From the NCBI GenBank assembly GCA_963801045.1, contig CAWDDC010000003.1, forward strand, positions 744,001-808,000: a stretch of 64,000 nucleotides of DNA, in the 5' to 3' direction. A model generated the notes under the pieces. The model worked only from the letters and a program-made list of their open reading frames with translations. It did no database searches and was not told the origin of the DNA. A program made the position numbers and the translations under genes. This document shows positions 1 through 8,691 of the stretch, one piece after another; within the stretch, counting starts at the first letter, position 1, and every line of letters starts with the position of its first letter. This DNA comes from JACCWP01 sp963801045. Its GTDB lineage: Bacteria > Actinomycetota > Actinomycetes > Propionibacteriales > Nocardioidaceae.

Positions 1-91
1 GGTCGCCGGCCGGGGCGGACGGGACGGGCACGCGATGGCACTGGACGCGTTGCTGCGGCAGCGACTCGATGCCGGCGACGACTTCGGCTAA
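1..91 (+). CDS. C-terminal end of an unidentified protein (partial)
   Basis: An open frame enters from the window edge and stops at TAA 89-91, giving 29 codons that end in RLDAGDDFG. The composition (Ala, Arg, Asp rich, GC-rich third positions) fits a real coding end. The tail touches the convergent acyltransferase gene, whose stop begins at base 88. Too little is present to name a family. Confidence 0.45.
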   Translation, partial: VAGRGGRDGHAMALDALLRQRLDAGDDFG

Positions 92-918
92 GCGGGGTCG
101 GCGAAGGCCGCCGGGTTCAGCGGGCACTCGGCCCACGGAAGGTCGAGCAGGTCGGGATCGGCCAGCAGGGCGCGGATGAGCGCGGCCAGCCGCCCGGCGT
201 GGCCACCGTCGACGAGGCGGTGGTCGGCGGTGGCCACCACCACCATCCGCGGCCGGACCTCGACCTGCCCATCGACGACCATCGCCGCGTCGCGCACTGC
301 ACCGACGGCGACGTAGAGCGGGACGCGCGCGAACGGCAGCGGCGCGAGGAACGCCTCGTCGAGCCCCAGCGTGCCGACGTTGGAGACGAACGCCGCCCCC
401 AGCGGGAAACCCGGCTGCCCGAAGGCGCCGATCCCGAACCCGCCCACCAGCAGGCCGGCCACCGACAGCAGGGGCCGCATCGCCCACGCAGGGGCGAGTC
501 GCACCAGTGCCGAGCTGCGGTTGTGCCTCGGGTCGGTGCCGGCCCGCAACCGGGTCGCGCCGAGCCTGAGCGCCTGCGCCACCTCGGCTGGCGCCAGTGT
601 GTCGACCGAGCCGACCTTGACCGGGGCCAGGTCGGCTCCCGCCAGGTCGACCGCGAAGCCGACGTCGCAGGTGGCGTACGGGACGATGCGACCGAGCACC
701 ACCCGGGCCCGAACCTCGGGCACCGCAGCGATGGCACGCCCGACCGCGGCGCCGACCACATGGGTGACGGTGACGTGCTCCCCGGTCCGCGCGCGGGTGC
801 GCTCGAGGTAGTCGCTCACCGGGGTGACGTCGATCTCGGCCCGGGTGTGGATGCGCCCGTCCCGCGACGGCCGCCAGGTGGCGACGGCGACTCGACGACG
901 CACCGAGGGGCGGCTCAC
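88..918 (-). CDS. stand-alone 2-oxoacid dehydrogenase E2-type acyltransferase domain protein
   Basis: The 276-residue protein resembles the catalytic (inner core) domain of dihydrolipoamide acyltransferases. The hallmark active-site motif DHRLVDGG lies near residues 233-240, with the catalytic His and Asp present, and the AFVSNVGTLG stretch matches the core sheet before it. There is no lipoyl domain and no E3/E1-binding domain, so it is not a complete E2 subunit; in actinobacteria such stand-alone domains are thought to be CoA-dependent acyltransferases of unknown substrate. It starts with ATG at 918 inside the end of the upstream SDR gene (ATGA overlap), so the two are probably co-transcribed and translationally coupled. 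The frame is intact. Confidence 0.8.
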   Translation of the reverse strand: MSRPSVRRRVAVATWRPSRDGRIHTRAEIDVTPVSDYLERTRARTGEHVTVTHVVGAAVGRAIAAVPEVRARVVLGRIVPYATCDVGFAVDLAGADLAPVKVGSVDTLAPAEVAQALRLGATRLRAGTDPRHNRSSALVRLAPAWAMRPLLSVAGLLVGGFGIGAFGQPGFPLGAAFVSNVGTLGLDEAFLAPLPFARVPLYVAVGAVRDAAMVVDGQVEVRPRMVVVATADHRLVDGGHAGRLAALIRALLADPDLLDLPWAECPLNPAAFADPA

Positions 919-1703
919 CTGCGCTCCTGGTGCGGCAGACCGGTGAGCAACACCCCGACGACGCGCTGCGGAGCCTCGGCCCAGGCTCCCGCGACAGCCG
1001 CCCGCCGCGGCAGCCGGAGGTGGGCGCGGCCAGCCTGCACCGCGGCGACCGTTGCGCGCGCCACCTCGTGCGGATCGAGCTCACGGAGCACCCGCAACCG
1101 GCTGAGCCGGGCGAAGCCGGCATCGGTCGGGCCATAGGTTCGGGCCCGATCGATCATGTCGCCGCGCACCGGCCCGAGCTGCACGTCGGTGACGCCGACA
1201 CCGGTGCCGCGCAGGTCGGCGCGCAGCCCGGCGGTCAGTCGGGACAGCCCCGCCTTGGACGACCCGTACGCCGCCAGTCCGGGGAAGGTGCCCACGGCAG
1301 CCAGCGACGACATCGCGACGAGGTGTCCGCTCCGGCGAGCCTGCATACCGGGCAGTGCCTGTCGGAACAGCTCGGCGGGTGCGAGCAGGTTGAGCCGGTA
1401 GAGCGCGTGGAGCTCCTCGGCCGTCTGGTCGGCCAGGTGCCGTGCGGTCTCGACGCCGGCGTTGGAGACGACGACGTCGATCGCGCCCGCGGCTGCCTCG
1501 GCCCTGGCGATCAGCCCTCCGAGGTCGGCCTGGTCGGTCAGGTCGGCGACGAGGGCGATGCCGTCGAGCCGGGCGGCGAGGTCGCGCAGCGGCCCCGCCG
1601 TCCGCGCGACCAGCACGGGTCGCGCTCCCGCCGCGGCGAACGCCTCAGCCAGGGCGGCGCCGATGCCTCGCGAGGCGCCGGTCACCAGGACACACCGGCC
1701 CAC
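915..1703 (-). CDS. short-chain dehydrogenase/reductase (SDR)
   Basis: Classical SDR of about 263 residues. The N-terminal cofactor loop TGASRGIG, the NAG motif (SNAGVE) and the catalytic Ser (MSSL) and Tyr-Lys pair (YGSSK) are all visible, so it should be an active NAD(P)-dependent oxidoreductase. I chose the GTG at 1703 because the Rossmann strand begins three residues later; an open frame continues to ATG 1805 but gives an unlikely Arg/Pro-rich leader. It precedes the E2-like acyltransferase with an ATGA overlap. The substrate cannot be deduced; a role in lipid or acyl metabolism is suggested only by the neighbour. Confidence 0.8.
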   Translation of the reverse strand: MGRCVLVTGASRGIGAALAEAFAAAGARPVLVARTAGPLRDLAARLDGIALVADLTDQADLGGLIARAEAAAGAIDVVVSNAGVETARHLADQTAEELHALYRLNLLAPAELFRQALPGMQARRSGHLVAMSSLAAVGTFPGLAAYGSSKAGLSRLTAGLRADLRGTGVGVTDVQLGPVRGDMIDRARTYGPTDAGFARLSRLRVLRELDPHEVARATVAAVQAGRAHLRLPRRAAVAGAWAEAPQRVVGVLLTGLPHQERR

Positions 1704-1846
1704 GAGCGTCCATGCCGGGCAGTCTGCCCCAGCTCGCGACGGGGCGCGGCCGGAGGTGAATGGCCACCGATCCGCCGAATTCGCTTCCACGCGGGCCGGA
1801 GGCACGGCAGGCTCCTGTCTCGTTGCCGATCCCGCCGAGGAGAACC

Positions 1847-3314
1847 ATGAGCACCGCCGACCCCACGTCGACCCCCGCCTCCGCTCTCAGGCTCGACCGC
1901 GGAGCCGCTGCCCGAGCCGCGCGCCGAGTCCCCGCTGCCGCCCGACGTCACGTCGCTGCGCGCGCAAGTCGCGGGGCCGGTGCTGGTGGCAGGCGACGCG
2001 GATCTGCCGGGCGAGGTGGCGGGCTTCAACCTGGCGATCGTGCACACCCCTGCCGTGGTGGTCGGCGCAACCTCTGCCGACGACGTGGTGGCGGCGGTCC
2101 GGTTCGCGACCGAGCACGGTCTGCCGGTGGCCGTGCAGGCGACCGGCCACGGACCGGTGCGTCCGGCCGTGGGATCCCTCCTGGTGACCACCAAGCGCAT
2201 GCAGGGCGTCGAGGTCGACGCCGCGCGGCGCAGTGCCCGGGTCGAGGCCGGTGTGCGGTGGGCCGACGTCCTCGCCGTCGCGGCCGAGCACGGGCTGGCC
2301 GGGCTGTGCGGCTCCTCGCCGACCGTCGGCGTCGTCGGTTACACGCTCGGCGGTGGCATGGGCATGCTCGGCCGCTCGCACGGCTTCGCCGCCGACCACG
2401 TCACCGCGGTCGAGCTGGTGACCGCCGACGGGACGTTGCGACGGGTCACGGCCGACGACGAGTCCGCCGACGACCGCGAGCTGTTCTGGGGCGTGCGTGG
2501 TGGCAAGGGCAACTTCGGCATCGTGACCGCGCTCGAGTTCGACCTGTTCGAGGTGCCGACCCTCTACGGCGGCGGGCTGTTCTTCTCCGCCGACTCGACC
2601 GCGGCCGTGCTGCACGCCTGGCGGGCCTGGGCGCCGACCCTGCCGCCGGAGGCGGCGACGTCGTTCGCGCTGCTGCGGGTGCCGCCGATGGAGGAGATGC
2701 CGGAGCCGATCCGGGGCAAGTTCGTGGTGCACGTACGGTTCGCGCACCCGGGTCCCGCCGAGGAGGCGGCCGCGCTGCTGGCACCGATGCAGGCGGCGGG
2801 CGAGATCGTCATGGCCAACATCGACACCATGCCGTTCCCGGTGGCGGCGGTGATGGTGCACATGGACCCGCAGGACCCGATACCGGCGTGGGAGCGCGGC
2901 GGCCTGCTCACCGACTTCACCGAGGAGACCATCGACGCGCTGCTGGGCGCCGTCGGTCCCGACGTCGACATCCCGCTGATCATGGCCGAGGTACGGCTGC
3001 TGGGCGGTGCGCTGGGCCGCGAGCCCGAGGTGCCCGACGCCGTCGCAGGTCGCGACGCGGCGTACTCGGTGCTGCTGGTCGCGCCTGGGGTCCCCGAGCT
3101 CACGCAGGCGCTGCCCGCGATTCTGGACGGCGTCTACGCCTCGCTCGAACCGTGGCGGGCACCCGGCGGGCTGATCAACTTCCTCGGTGACCAGTACTCC
3201 ACCGAGCAGGTGGGCGCCGCGTGGACGCCGGAGGTGCACGAACGCCTGATGGTGCTCAAGCGGCGGGTCGACCCCGACGACGTGTTCTGCTTCGGGTACG
3301 CCCTCGGCACCTGA
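1847..3314 (+). CDS. FAD-linked oxidoreductase, berberine-bridge-enzyme type (one frame break)
   Basis: The protein has an FAD_binding_4 (PCMH/VAO) domain: GGGMGMLGRSHG near the middle of the FAD fold is typical, with GHGPVRPAVG replacing the usual GGH region. It ends in a BBE-like tail (DPDDVFCFGYALGT). Such enzymes use a (often covalent) flavin to oxidise sugars, alcohols or alkaloid-like substrates. ATG 1847 has a good Shine-Dalgarno (GAGGAG, 1836-1841) but its frame differs by +1 from the main body, which runs uninterrupted from about 1900 to 3314; an extra base between about 1880 and 1960 is likely. Transcribed divergently from the SDR gene. Confidence 0.75.
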
Positions 3315-3339
3315 GGGTGGGCCGCCCTACGGTGGCGCC

Positions 3340-4299
3340 ATGGTCTCCGACGCCGCGATCGGCATGGTGTACGCGCGCAACTTCCCGGCGTCGGAGGTGG
3401 TGCCGTACGCACGTGCCGCGGAGGCCGCGGGCTTCGACGACCTCTGGGTGATCGAGGACTGCTTCTTCACGACGGCGCCCGTGCTCGGTGCCGCCGCGCT
3501 CGCGGCGACCGACCGGCTGACGGTGGGTGTCGGGATCATGCCCGCGGCGGCGCGCAACGCGGCGATCACGGCGATGGAGTTCGCCACGCTCGCAGGTCTC
3601 GCGCCCGGCCGGGTGATCGCCGGGCTCGGCCACGGCGTCTACGAGTGGATGCAGCAGATCGGCCACTCGACGCGGTCGCAGCTGGGCCGCCTCGACGAGG
3701 TCACCTCCGCGGTACACCGGCTGCTGAACGGCGAGACGGTGTCGGTCGACGGCCCGCACGTGCAGCTCGAAGCGGTGCGGCTGGACACGCAGCCGCCGGT
3801 CGTCCCGCCGCTGCTGCTCGGCGTGCGCGGCCCGAAGTCCCTGCAGCTGGCCGGGCGGGTCGCCGACGGCATCGTGCTCGCCGAGCTGGCCGGACCGACG
3901 TACGTGCGATGGTCGCGCGAGCAGGCGGGCGGCGACCCGATGACGGCGGTCTACACCTGTGTGCACGTCGACGACGACCGGATGGCCGCACGCCGGTGGC
4001 TGGCCCCGTTCCTGGTCGCGATGCTCGCCGAGCCCAACATCGCGCTGCGCACCGCGCCGGGTCTCGACGCGGCGGTCGCGGCGGCGGCCGAGGGCGAGGA
4101 GGCAGTCGTGCACCTGCCCGACGAGTGGTGGCGCGAGGTCGCCGCGGTCGGCGACCCCGACGACGTCGCCGCGCACGTGGGTGACCTGGTCGAGGCCGGC
4201 GTGGACCGGGTCGCGCTGATGCCCTCGCCGGAGCTGGACGTGTCACGCGCCCAGCTGGAGCGCCTGACCGCGCTGCTGCCCCGGCTGCGGAGTCGGTAA
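3340..4299 (+). CDS. LLM-class (F420/FMN-dependent) oxidoreductase
   Basis: A 319-residue protein of the luciferase-like monooxygenase superfamily (TIM barrel). The N-terminal strand (AIGMVYARN), the conserved LTVGVGIMPAAARN segment and GRVIAGLGHG are typical of the F420-dependent methylene-tetrahydromethanopterin-reductase-like branch. It probably binds coenzyme F420 or FMN; the substrate is unknown. It follows the FAD oxidoreductase by 25 bases and may share its transcript. The frame is intact. Confidence 0.8.
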   Translation: MVSDAAIGMVYARNFPASEVVPYARAAEAAGFDDLWVIEDCFFTTAPVLGAAALAATDRLTVGVGIMPAAARNAAITAMEFATLAGLAPGRVIAGLGHGVYEWMQQIGHSTRSQLGRLDEVTSAVHRLLNGETVSVDGPHVQLEAVRLDTQPPVVPPLLLGVRGPKSLQLAGRVADGIVLAELAGPTYVRWSREQAGGDPMTAVYTCVHVDDDRMAARRWLAPFLVAMLAEPNIALRTAPGLDAAVAAAAEGEEAVVHLPDEWWREVAAVGDPDDVAAHVGDLVEAGVDRVALMPSPELDVSRAQLERLTALLPRLRSR

Positions 4300-4331
4300 C
4301 ACCCCTGCTACCGTAACCACTGTGTTACCGA
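4293..4331 (+). promoter_or_regulatory. probable ArsR operator (inverted repeat over the start codon)
   Basis: A perfect 10-bp inverted repeat, TCGGTAACAC (4293-4302) and GTGTTACCGA (4322-4331), surrounds the promoter region and runs into the start of the ArsR-family gene. An internal TAAC-N6-GTTA copy lies between the arms. This fits autorepression by the encoded regulator. Confidence 0.55.
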
Positions 4332-4663
4332 TGGAGACGGGCGACCCGTTCGCGGCGCTGGGTGATCCCAACCGGCGCGCCATCGTCGCCCTGCTCGCCG
4401 ACGGACCACGCCCGGTGCGTGAGATCGCCGACGCGCTGCCGATCAGCCGTCCCGCCGTGTCCCGCCACCTGCGACTGCTCAAGGAGTCCGGCCTGGTCGC
4501 CGAGGAGGCGCAGGGCACGCGCCACATCTACCGGCTGCACGACGAGGGCGTGGCGGCCGTGCAGGACTACCTGCAGCAGATGTGGGGTGCGGCGGTGCAC
4601 CGCTTCGCCCTGCTGGCCGAGAACACCACGCCGGTCGACGAGCAGCGGCGGGACGAGTCGTGA
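4331..4663 (+). CDS. ArsR-family transcriptional regulator
   Basis: A small winged-helix repressor (about 110 residues): FAALGDPNRRAIVALLADG is the classic ArsR N-terminal helix and SRPAVSRHLRLLKESGLV the recognition helix. No metal-binding Cys pair is visible, so it belongs to the SRPBCC-linked ArsR subgroup rather than the metal sensors. ATG 4331 is preferred, possibly leaderless because no ribosome-binding site precedes it; GTG 4322 is an in-frame alternative. It overlaps the SRPBCC gene by GTGA, the usual arrangement for regulator and AHSA1-type partner. Confidence 0.85.
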   Translation: METGDPFAALGDPNRRAIVALLADGPRPVREIADALPISRPAVSRHLRLLKESGLVAEEAQGTRHIYRLHDEGVAAVQDYLQQMWGAAVHRFALLAENTTPVDEQRRDES

Positions 4664-5133
4664 CCGAGCCGCTGCGCGTCACCCTCGACCTGGACTGCCC
4701 GGCGACGCACGCGTTCACCACCTGGACGTCGCGGTTCGGTGACTGGTGGCCGGTCACGCACACGGTGTCGGGCGACCCGGCTGCCGACGTGGTGCTGGAG
4801 CCGCAGCGCGGCGGCCGCATCCTCGAACGCCTCCCCGACGGGAGCGAGATCGACTGGGGCGAGGTCACCGCGTGGGAGCCACCCCGCCGGCTGGCGTACC
4901 TCTGGCACCTCCGCCGGGACCGTGCCGACGCCACGGACGTCGAGCTGGTCTTCACCGATCTCGAGCCCGGCCGGTGCCGGCTCGACATCACCCACTCCGG
5001 CTGGGAGCGACTCGGAGCGGAGGCGGACAGCTGGCGCGACGCCAACCGCGGCGGCTGGGCCGGACTCCTCCCGCACTTCGTCGACGCTGTTCGCGCCGAC
5101 ACCCACCACCCGACGTCAGGAGACCGCCCATGA
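4660..5133 (+). CDS. SRPBCC (AHSA1-like) domain protein
   Basis: About 157 residues with the helix-grip (START/Bet v1-like) fold pattern: an N-terminal strand VTLDLDCPATHAFTTW, the W-rich RFGDWWPV segment and a C-terminal helix after RGGWAGLLPHF. AHSA1-like proteins bind small hydrophobic ligands or act as co-chaperone-like domains. GTG 4660 overlaps the ArsR stop, and the next gene begins with an ATGA overlap at 5130, so the three are one operon under the ArsR operator. Confidence 0.8.
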   Translation: MTEPLRVTLDLDCPATHAFTTWTSRFGDWWPVTHTVSGDPAADVVLEPQRGGRILERLPDGSEIDWGEVTAWEPPRRLAYLWHLRRDRADATDVELVFTDLEPGRCRLDITHSGWERLGAEADSWRDANRGGWAGLLPHFVDAVRADTHHPTSGDRP

Positions 5134-5546
5134 CCGACCCCACCGGCGCCGGCACCGCCGAGGACCCCTGGCAGCTGACCACGCCGCCCGGCAGCTCGCA
5201 CTACACCGCCTACCGCGACGAGGCCGCCGACCCGCCGGCGCTGGTCGTCCAGGTGGGCAAGACCCGGCTGCGCTACCAGCTGCGCTGCCTCGACGACCTG
5301 CCCGCGATGCTCGCCGAGCACGGCGACTGGATGCCGCTGGGCAACACCGACGAGCAGAAGCCGGCCGCCGACGGCACCGTCGAGGCGTGGGGACGTTCGG
5401 CGTCCAACCCGGTCGGCGGCTGGTACGGCCTCAGCAAGGGACTGCGCGGCCGGTTCGCGACCTACGTGCCGCCCGTCCTCGAACGGCTCGGCCGGGTCGA
5501 GCTCGAGCACAACGCCCGCAACAACCGGATGCGCGCCACCGGCTGA
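5130..5546 (+). CDS. conserved actinobacterial hypothetical protein
   Basis: A 138-residue soluble protein beginning GTAEDPWQLTTPPGSS and ending in a basic NNRMRATG tail. I recognise it as a conserved small protein often found beside ArsR/SRPBCC pairs, possibly DUF6855, but I cannot assign a function. It has no signal peptide or membrane segment. ATG 5130 overlaps the previous stop and has an AGGAGA ribosome-binding site 10 bases upstream. Confidence 0.65.
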   Translation: MTDPTGAGTAEDPWQLTTPPGSSHYTAYRDEAADPPALVVQVGKTRLRYQLRCLDDLPAMLAEHGDWMPLGNTDEQKPAADGTVEAWGRSASNPVGGWYGLSKGLRGRFATYVPPVLERLGRVELEHNARNNRMRATG

Positions 5547-5558
5547 GCCGGGACCCGC

Positions 5559-6266
5559 TCAGGCGCGGTCGGGAGACACCAACGCGTCGGCGTCGATGCC
5601 GAGCACCTGCCCGAAACCCTGCGCGCCGGACCGCGTCACCGTGACCGCACGGCTGCCGGCGCGCTGGGTGACCCAGCCGCGCTCGCGTACCTGCTGCAGG
5701 AAGGCAGCGGCCGCCTGGCCACGCAGGTGATGGCGCCGTTCGGTCCAGTCCACGCAGGTCCGCACCACCGGGCGGCGGGACGCGTCGTCGAGGGTGGCGC
5801 CGAAGTCGGCGAGCCACTGCTTGCCGTCGGCGGTCAGCGCGACGCCGTCGCGGGTGCTCACCAGCTCACGCGCCACCATCGCGTCGTGCACGGCCACCCC
5901 GAGCCGGCCGGCCAGGTGGTCGTAGCAGGTCCGTGCCATCACCAGCTCGCGGCGGGCCCGGACCCCGCGCAGTGACGTCGGCGGGGGGTCGGACCCGGCG
6001 ACTCCGGCCAGGTCCTCGAGGAGGTGCGCGACGTCGGGTCCCGCGAGCCGCAGGTAGCGGTGCCGACCCTGGCGCTCCTCGGTCAGCAGCCCGGCGCGGA
6101 CCAGGAGCGACAGGTGCTCGCTCGCCGTGGACGCCCCGATGCCCGCTGCGCGGCCCAGCTCGCCCGCGGTCCAGGCCCGACCGTCCAGCAGCGCAAGGCA
6201 CATCGTCGCCCGGCTGGGGTCGGCGATCAGCGCGGCGTACGTCGCCACCGTCTGCCCGGCGACCAC
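5559..6266 (-). CDS. ArsR-type winged-helix transcriptional regulator
   Basis: About 235 residues. The N-terminal half is a winged helix: LIADPSRATMCLALLDG, then GIGASTASEHLSLLVRAGLL as the recognition helix and a wing ending RYLRLAG. The C-terminal half (YDHLAGRLGVAVHDAMV and a Cys-containing CVDWTERRHHLRG) is typical of longer ArsR regulators with a sensory extension. GTG 6266 is chosen because the similarity begins there. It begins just after the stop of the DMT exporter (TGA 6270-6268), so it is probably co-transcribed with that exporter and may control it. Confidence 0.8.
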   Translation of the reverse strand: MVAGQTVATYAALIADPSRATMCLALLDGRAWTAGELGRAAGIGASTASEHLSLLVRAGLLTEERQGRHRYLRLAGPDVAHLLEDLAGVAGSDPPPTSLRGVRARRELVMARTCYDHLAGRLGVAVHDAMVARELVSTRDGVALTADGKQWLADFGATLDDASRRPVVRTCVDWTERRHHLRGQAAAAFLQQVRERGWVTQRAGSRAVTVTRSGAQGFGQVLGIDADALVSPDRA

Positions 6267-6267
6267 G

Positions 6268-7213
6268 TCACACCACCCGGGCCGGACGGCTGCGGCGCCG
6301 CGAGAGTCCCACGCCCACCAGGCACACGGCACCGCCGAGCACGGCCACCGGCGGCGGCAGCTCGCCGAGCAGCACGGCGGCCATGGCGATCGTGACCGGT
6401 GGCACCAGATAGGTGGTGACGCCCATCCTGCCGGCATCCATCCGGGCCAGCGCGTACGCCCAGGTGCTGAACGCCAACGCGGTCGGGACCACCCCGAGGT
6501 AGACCAGGCCGGCCACCGCGCCCGCCGATGACGTCGTCACGTCGTCGACCAGCGACGGCGCGTACGGCAGGCAGGCGACGGCGCCGATGGCGCACGCCAG
6601 CCAGGTCACCTGCATGGCGGGCAGTCGGCGCAGCACCGGCTTCTGGCTGAGCACGCCGATCGCGTACGTCACGGCGGCCACCAGGCACAGCAGCACGCCG
6701 ACCAGGTCGGTGCCGTCGCCGCGGGCTGTCTCCGCAGCAATCACCGCAGTGCCCGCGAACGCCACCACGGCACCGATCAGCAGCCAGCGCGGGAAGCCCT
6801 CGCCCAGCAGCAGGCCGGCGAACACCGCGATCAGGATCGGCCCGACGTTGACCAGCATCGAGGTGGTGCCGGCGTCGACCCGCTGCTCGGCGGCGTTGAG
6901 CGCGACGTTGTAGACCGCGAACCACGCGAGCCCGCACGCCACGAGCAGCGCCCACTCCCGCCGCGTCGGGCGCCACCCAGCGACCGCGCAGCAGCATCAG
7001 CGCGCCGAGGCCGAGGCTGCCCACCAGCAGCCGGCCGAGCGCGAGCGGGCCCGGGTCGATGCTCTCGCCGACCCAGCGGATCGCGACGAACGCCGACGCC
7101 CAGGCGAGGACCGTCACGCCGGCTGCGGCGAGCGCCCACCGGTGCGTACCGGAGTCCCCCGGTCGCGACGGCGATCGCGGCGGCGTCCGCGGGGTCGCCG
7201 GTGAGGTGGTCAT
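6268..7213 (-). CDS. EamA/DMT-family transporter (one frame break)
   Basis: About 314 residues with ten predicted hydrophobic segments in two EamA repeats. The first repeat carries WASAFVAIRWVGE, the second LCLVAAVTYAIGVLSQKPVL. DMT proteins of this kind export small metabolites. The reading frame changes by +1 near 6968 (TCGGGCG on the + strand), after GRWVAP; the second piece resumes at REWALLVACGLAWF with no loss of family similarity. The gene is followed 1 bp later by the ArsR-type regulator. Confidence 0.8.
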
Positions 7214-7306
7214 GTCCGCGACGGTACGGGCCGGATCTGTTCGGCGCCGGCCGAATTCTCGCCGGCCGGCTTGCGACGGCCGAAACCCGCTGGCGAGAGG
7301 TCGCGC

Positions 7307-7931
7307 TCAGGTTGCCGCCGGCGGACCGACCGTCGCGGATCAGTCCGAGCGCCAGCGGCAGCAGTCCCAGCCAGATGGCCGCCAACCCGATGGGCGACAA
7401 CGCGTCGTCGACGCCGATCAGCACGAACCCGGCCAGGAACAGGACCGGCGAGGCGGGGCCGACCTGGCGCCGTACCGCCGCCAGCACGAGCAGCGCGAAC
7501 ATCCCGACGAAGAACAGCAGCGGGCCGACGTCGTAGAGCAGCAGGTCGACTCCCGGTGCACTGGTCATCCGGTCGGACGCCGAGTCGATCTCGGCGCGGG
7601 TGCTCGACCCGAAGCCCGCGATCAGGTCGACCACCATCTGGGCCGTGCCGGTGATCAGCCCGACCATGGTGACCGCGGTCGCGACGTCGACCACGGCGCG
7701 ACCGCGGTCCGAGGCCGCTCGCAGGTGTCGGCGCACGTGCACGCAGCCGTACGCCAGCAGGGCGAACGCGGCGATCCAGGACAGGTGCGCGGCGGTCCAG
7801 CCGACGCCGGGTCCGTCCCGGCCGTCGAGCGGCCACAGGATCACCCAGGCCGCGAGCAGCAGGACCGGGGCCACGACCAGCGCCAACCCGGCGCGGGCCG
7901 GCGCCGGCCGGGAAAGGGTCAGGTTCGTCAT
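7307..7931 (-). CDS. six-helix integral membrane protein of unknown function (3' end uncertain)
   Basis: It starts at ATG 7931 and shows about six hydrophobic stretches (for example LALVVAPVLLLAAWVILW and LLFFVGMFALLVLAAV), so it sits in the cytoplasmic membrane. No catalytic motif is visible and I do not recognise the family. In the initial frame it would run on into the DMT gene; a +1 shift near 7330 brings in a TGA at 7309-7307, which I take as the likely true end. Oriented with the DMT gene, 94 bases upstream of it. Confidence 0.6.
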
Positions 7932-8042
7932 GCTCCGACGGTGCCGCCGCGGGCGCCCGGCGCACCATCCGCGATCACCCGGGCCGCACCCCGGCCCGTC
8001 CCGCGCCGGTCCCGGACCTTCGGCCCGTACCGGCGGGTGCTG

Positions 8043-8450
8043 CTAGCCCAGGTTCCAGTGCAGCCCGTCGGGGTCGCTGACGCCGTAGCCCACCTCGAGG
8101 GCGACCAGCAGCTCGTCCACGGCCCAGCGGGCCAGCTCGGGGCTGCGTCCCGGCTGCGGTGCGGCCCAGATCAGCGGTGCGTCGTACCCCTCGCTGAGCC
8201 AGCCCCGGGTGCGCAGCTGGTCGACCGCCGCGTGCCAGGTCACCGACGTGGCGGCGTCCGGCGGCTCGGCGGCGAACAGCTCGACGTCGGTCGAGGTCAG
8301 CCACTTCTTCTTCACCGGTGGCGCCACGACCTGCACCAGCGCGTCGTCCTCGCCCGGTCGGCAGAGCAGCCCCTGCGCGACCTTGGGGTGGGTGTCCCAG
8401 TGCTGCAGCAGCTCGGTGGTGAGCCGTTCCGCGGCGTTTGCGGCATTCAT
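8043..8450 (-). CDS. hypothetical protein (YbjN/chaperone-like size, unrecognised)
   Basis: A 135-residue acidic, tryptophan-containing soluble protein that starts MNAANAAERLTTELLQHW. The PKVAQGLLCRPGEDDALV and LARWAVDELLVALEVGYGV segments suggest an alpha/beta domain, but no motif identifies a family. ATG 8450 fits the start of sensible sequence; the upstream extension to 8513 lies inside the palindromic repeat array and is rejected. The frame is intact. Confidence 0.6.
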   Translation of the reverse strand: MNAANAAERLTTELLQHWDTHPKVAQGLLCRPGEDDALVQVVAPPVKKKWLTSTDVELFAAEPPDAATSVTWHAAVDQLRTRGWLSEGYDAPLIWAAPQPGRSPELARWAVDELLVALEVGYGVSDPDGLHWNLG

Positions 8451-8475
8451 CCGCCCGAGGGTACGGCCCGACGGG

Positions 8476-8645
8476 GCGTCACGCGCGGATGATGCCCCTG
8501 TGGGACCCCCCACCCCCGATCATCCGCGCAGTACGCCGGGCCGCGGCGGGCGTAACGCGCGGATGATGCCCAGTTTGGGGGCCCCCACCCCCGATCATCC
8601 GCGCAGTACGCCGGGCCGCGGACGGGCGTAACGCGCGGATGAGTG
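8476..8645 (+). repeat. tandem palindromic repeat array, family A
   Basis: Two full and one partial copies of a 74-76 bp unit, with ACGCGCGGAT beginning at 8481, 8555 and 8631. Each full unit contains an inverted repeat GCGCGGATGAT ... ATCATCCGCGC (8483-8493 with 8519-8529 in copy 1), followed by AGTACGCCGGGCCGCGG. The array fills the divergent promoter region between the 8043-8450 gene and the ArsR gene at 8692. Another half-copy of the motif (GGCGTAACGCGCGGATGATG) lies at 24124-24143, so this is a dispersed family. Confidence 0.8.
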
Positions 8646-8672
8646 CCCGCGGGTCTTGCTTTCCGCAATTCT

Positions 8673-8686
8673 GAGAGACTACTCTC
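8673..8686 (+). promoter_or_regulatory. putative operator of the ArsR/MFS operon
   Basis: GAGAG-ACTA-CTCTC, a perfect 5-bp inverted repeat with 4-bp spacer, lies 6 bases upstream of the ATG at 8692. Position at the start of a self-regulating repressor gene is the only support. Confidence 0.35.
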
Positions 8687-8691
8687 GAGAC

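Noticed and set aside
8447..8668. Small minus-strand open frame with repeated Cys-Ala-Asp-Asp-Arg peptide
   Set aside because: It is just the translation of the family A palindromic repeats, with no ribosome-binding site or codon pattern.
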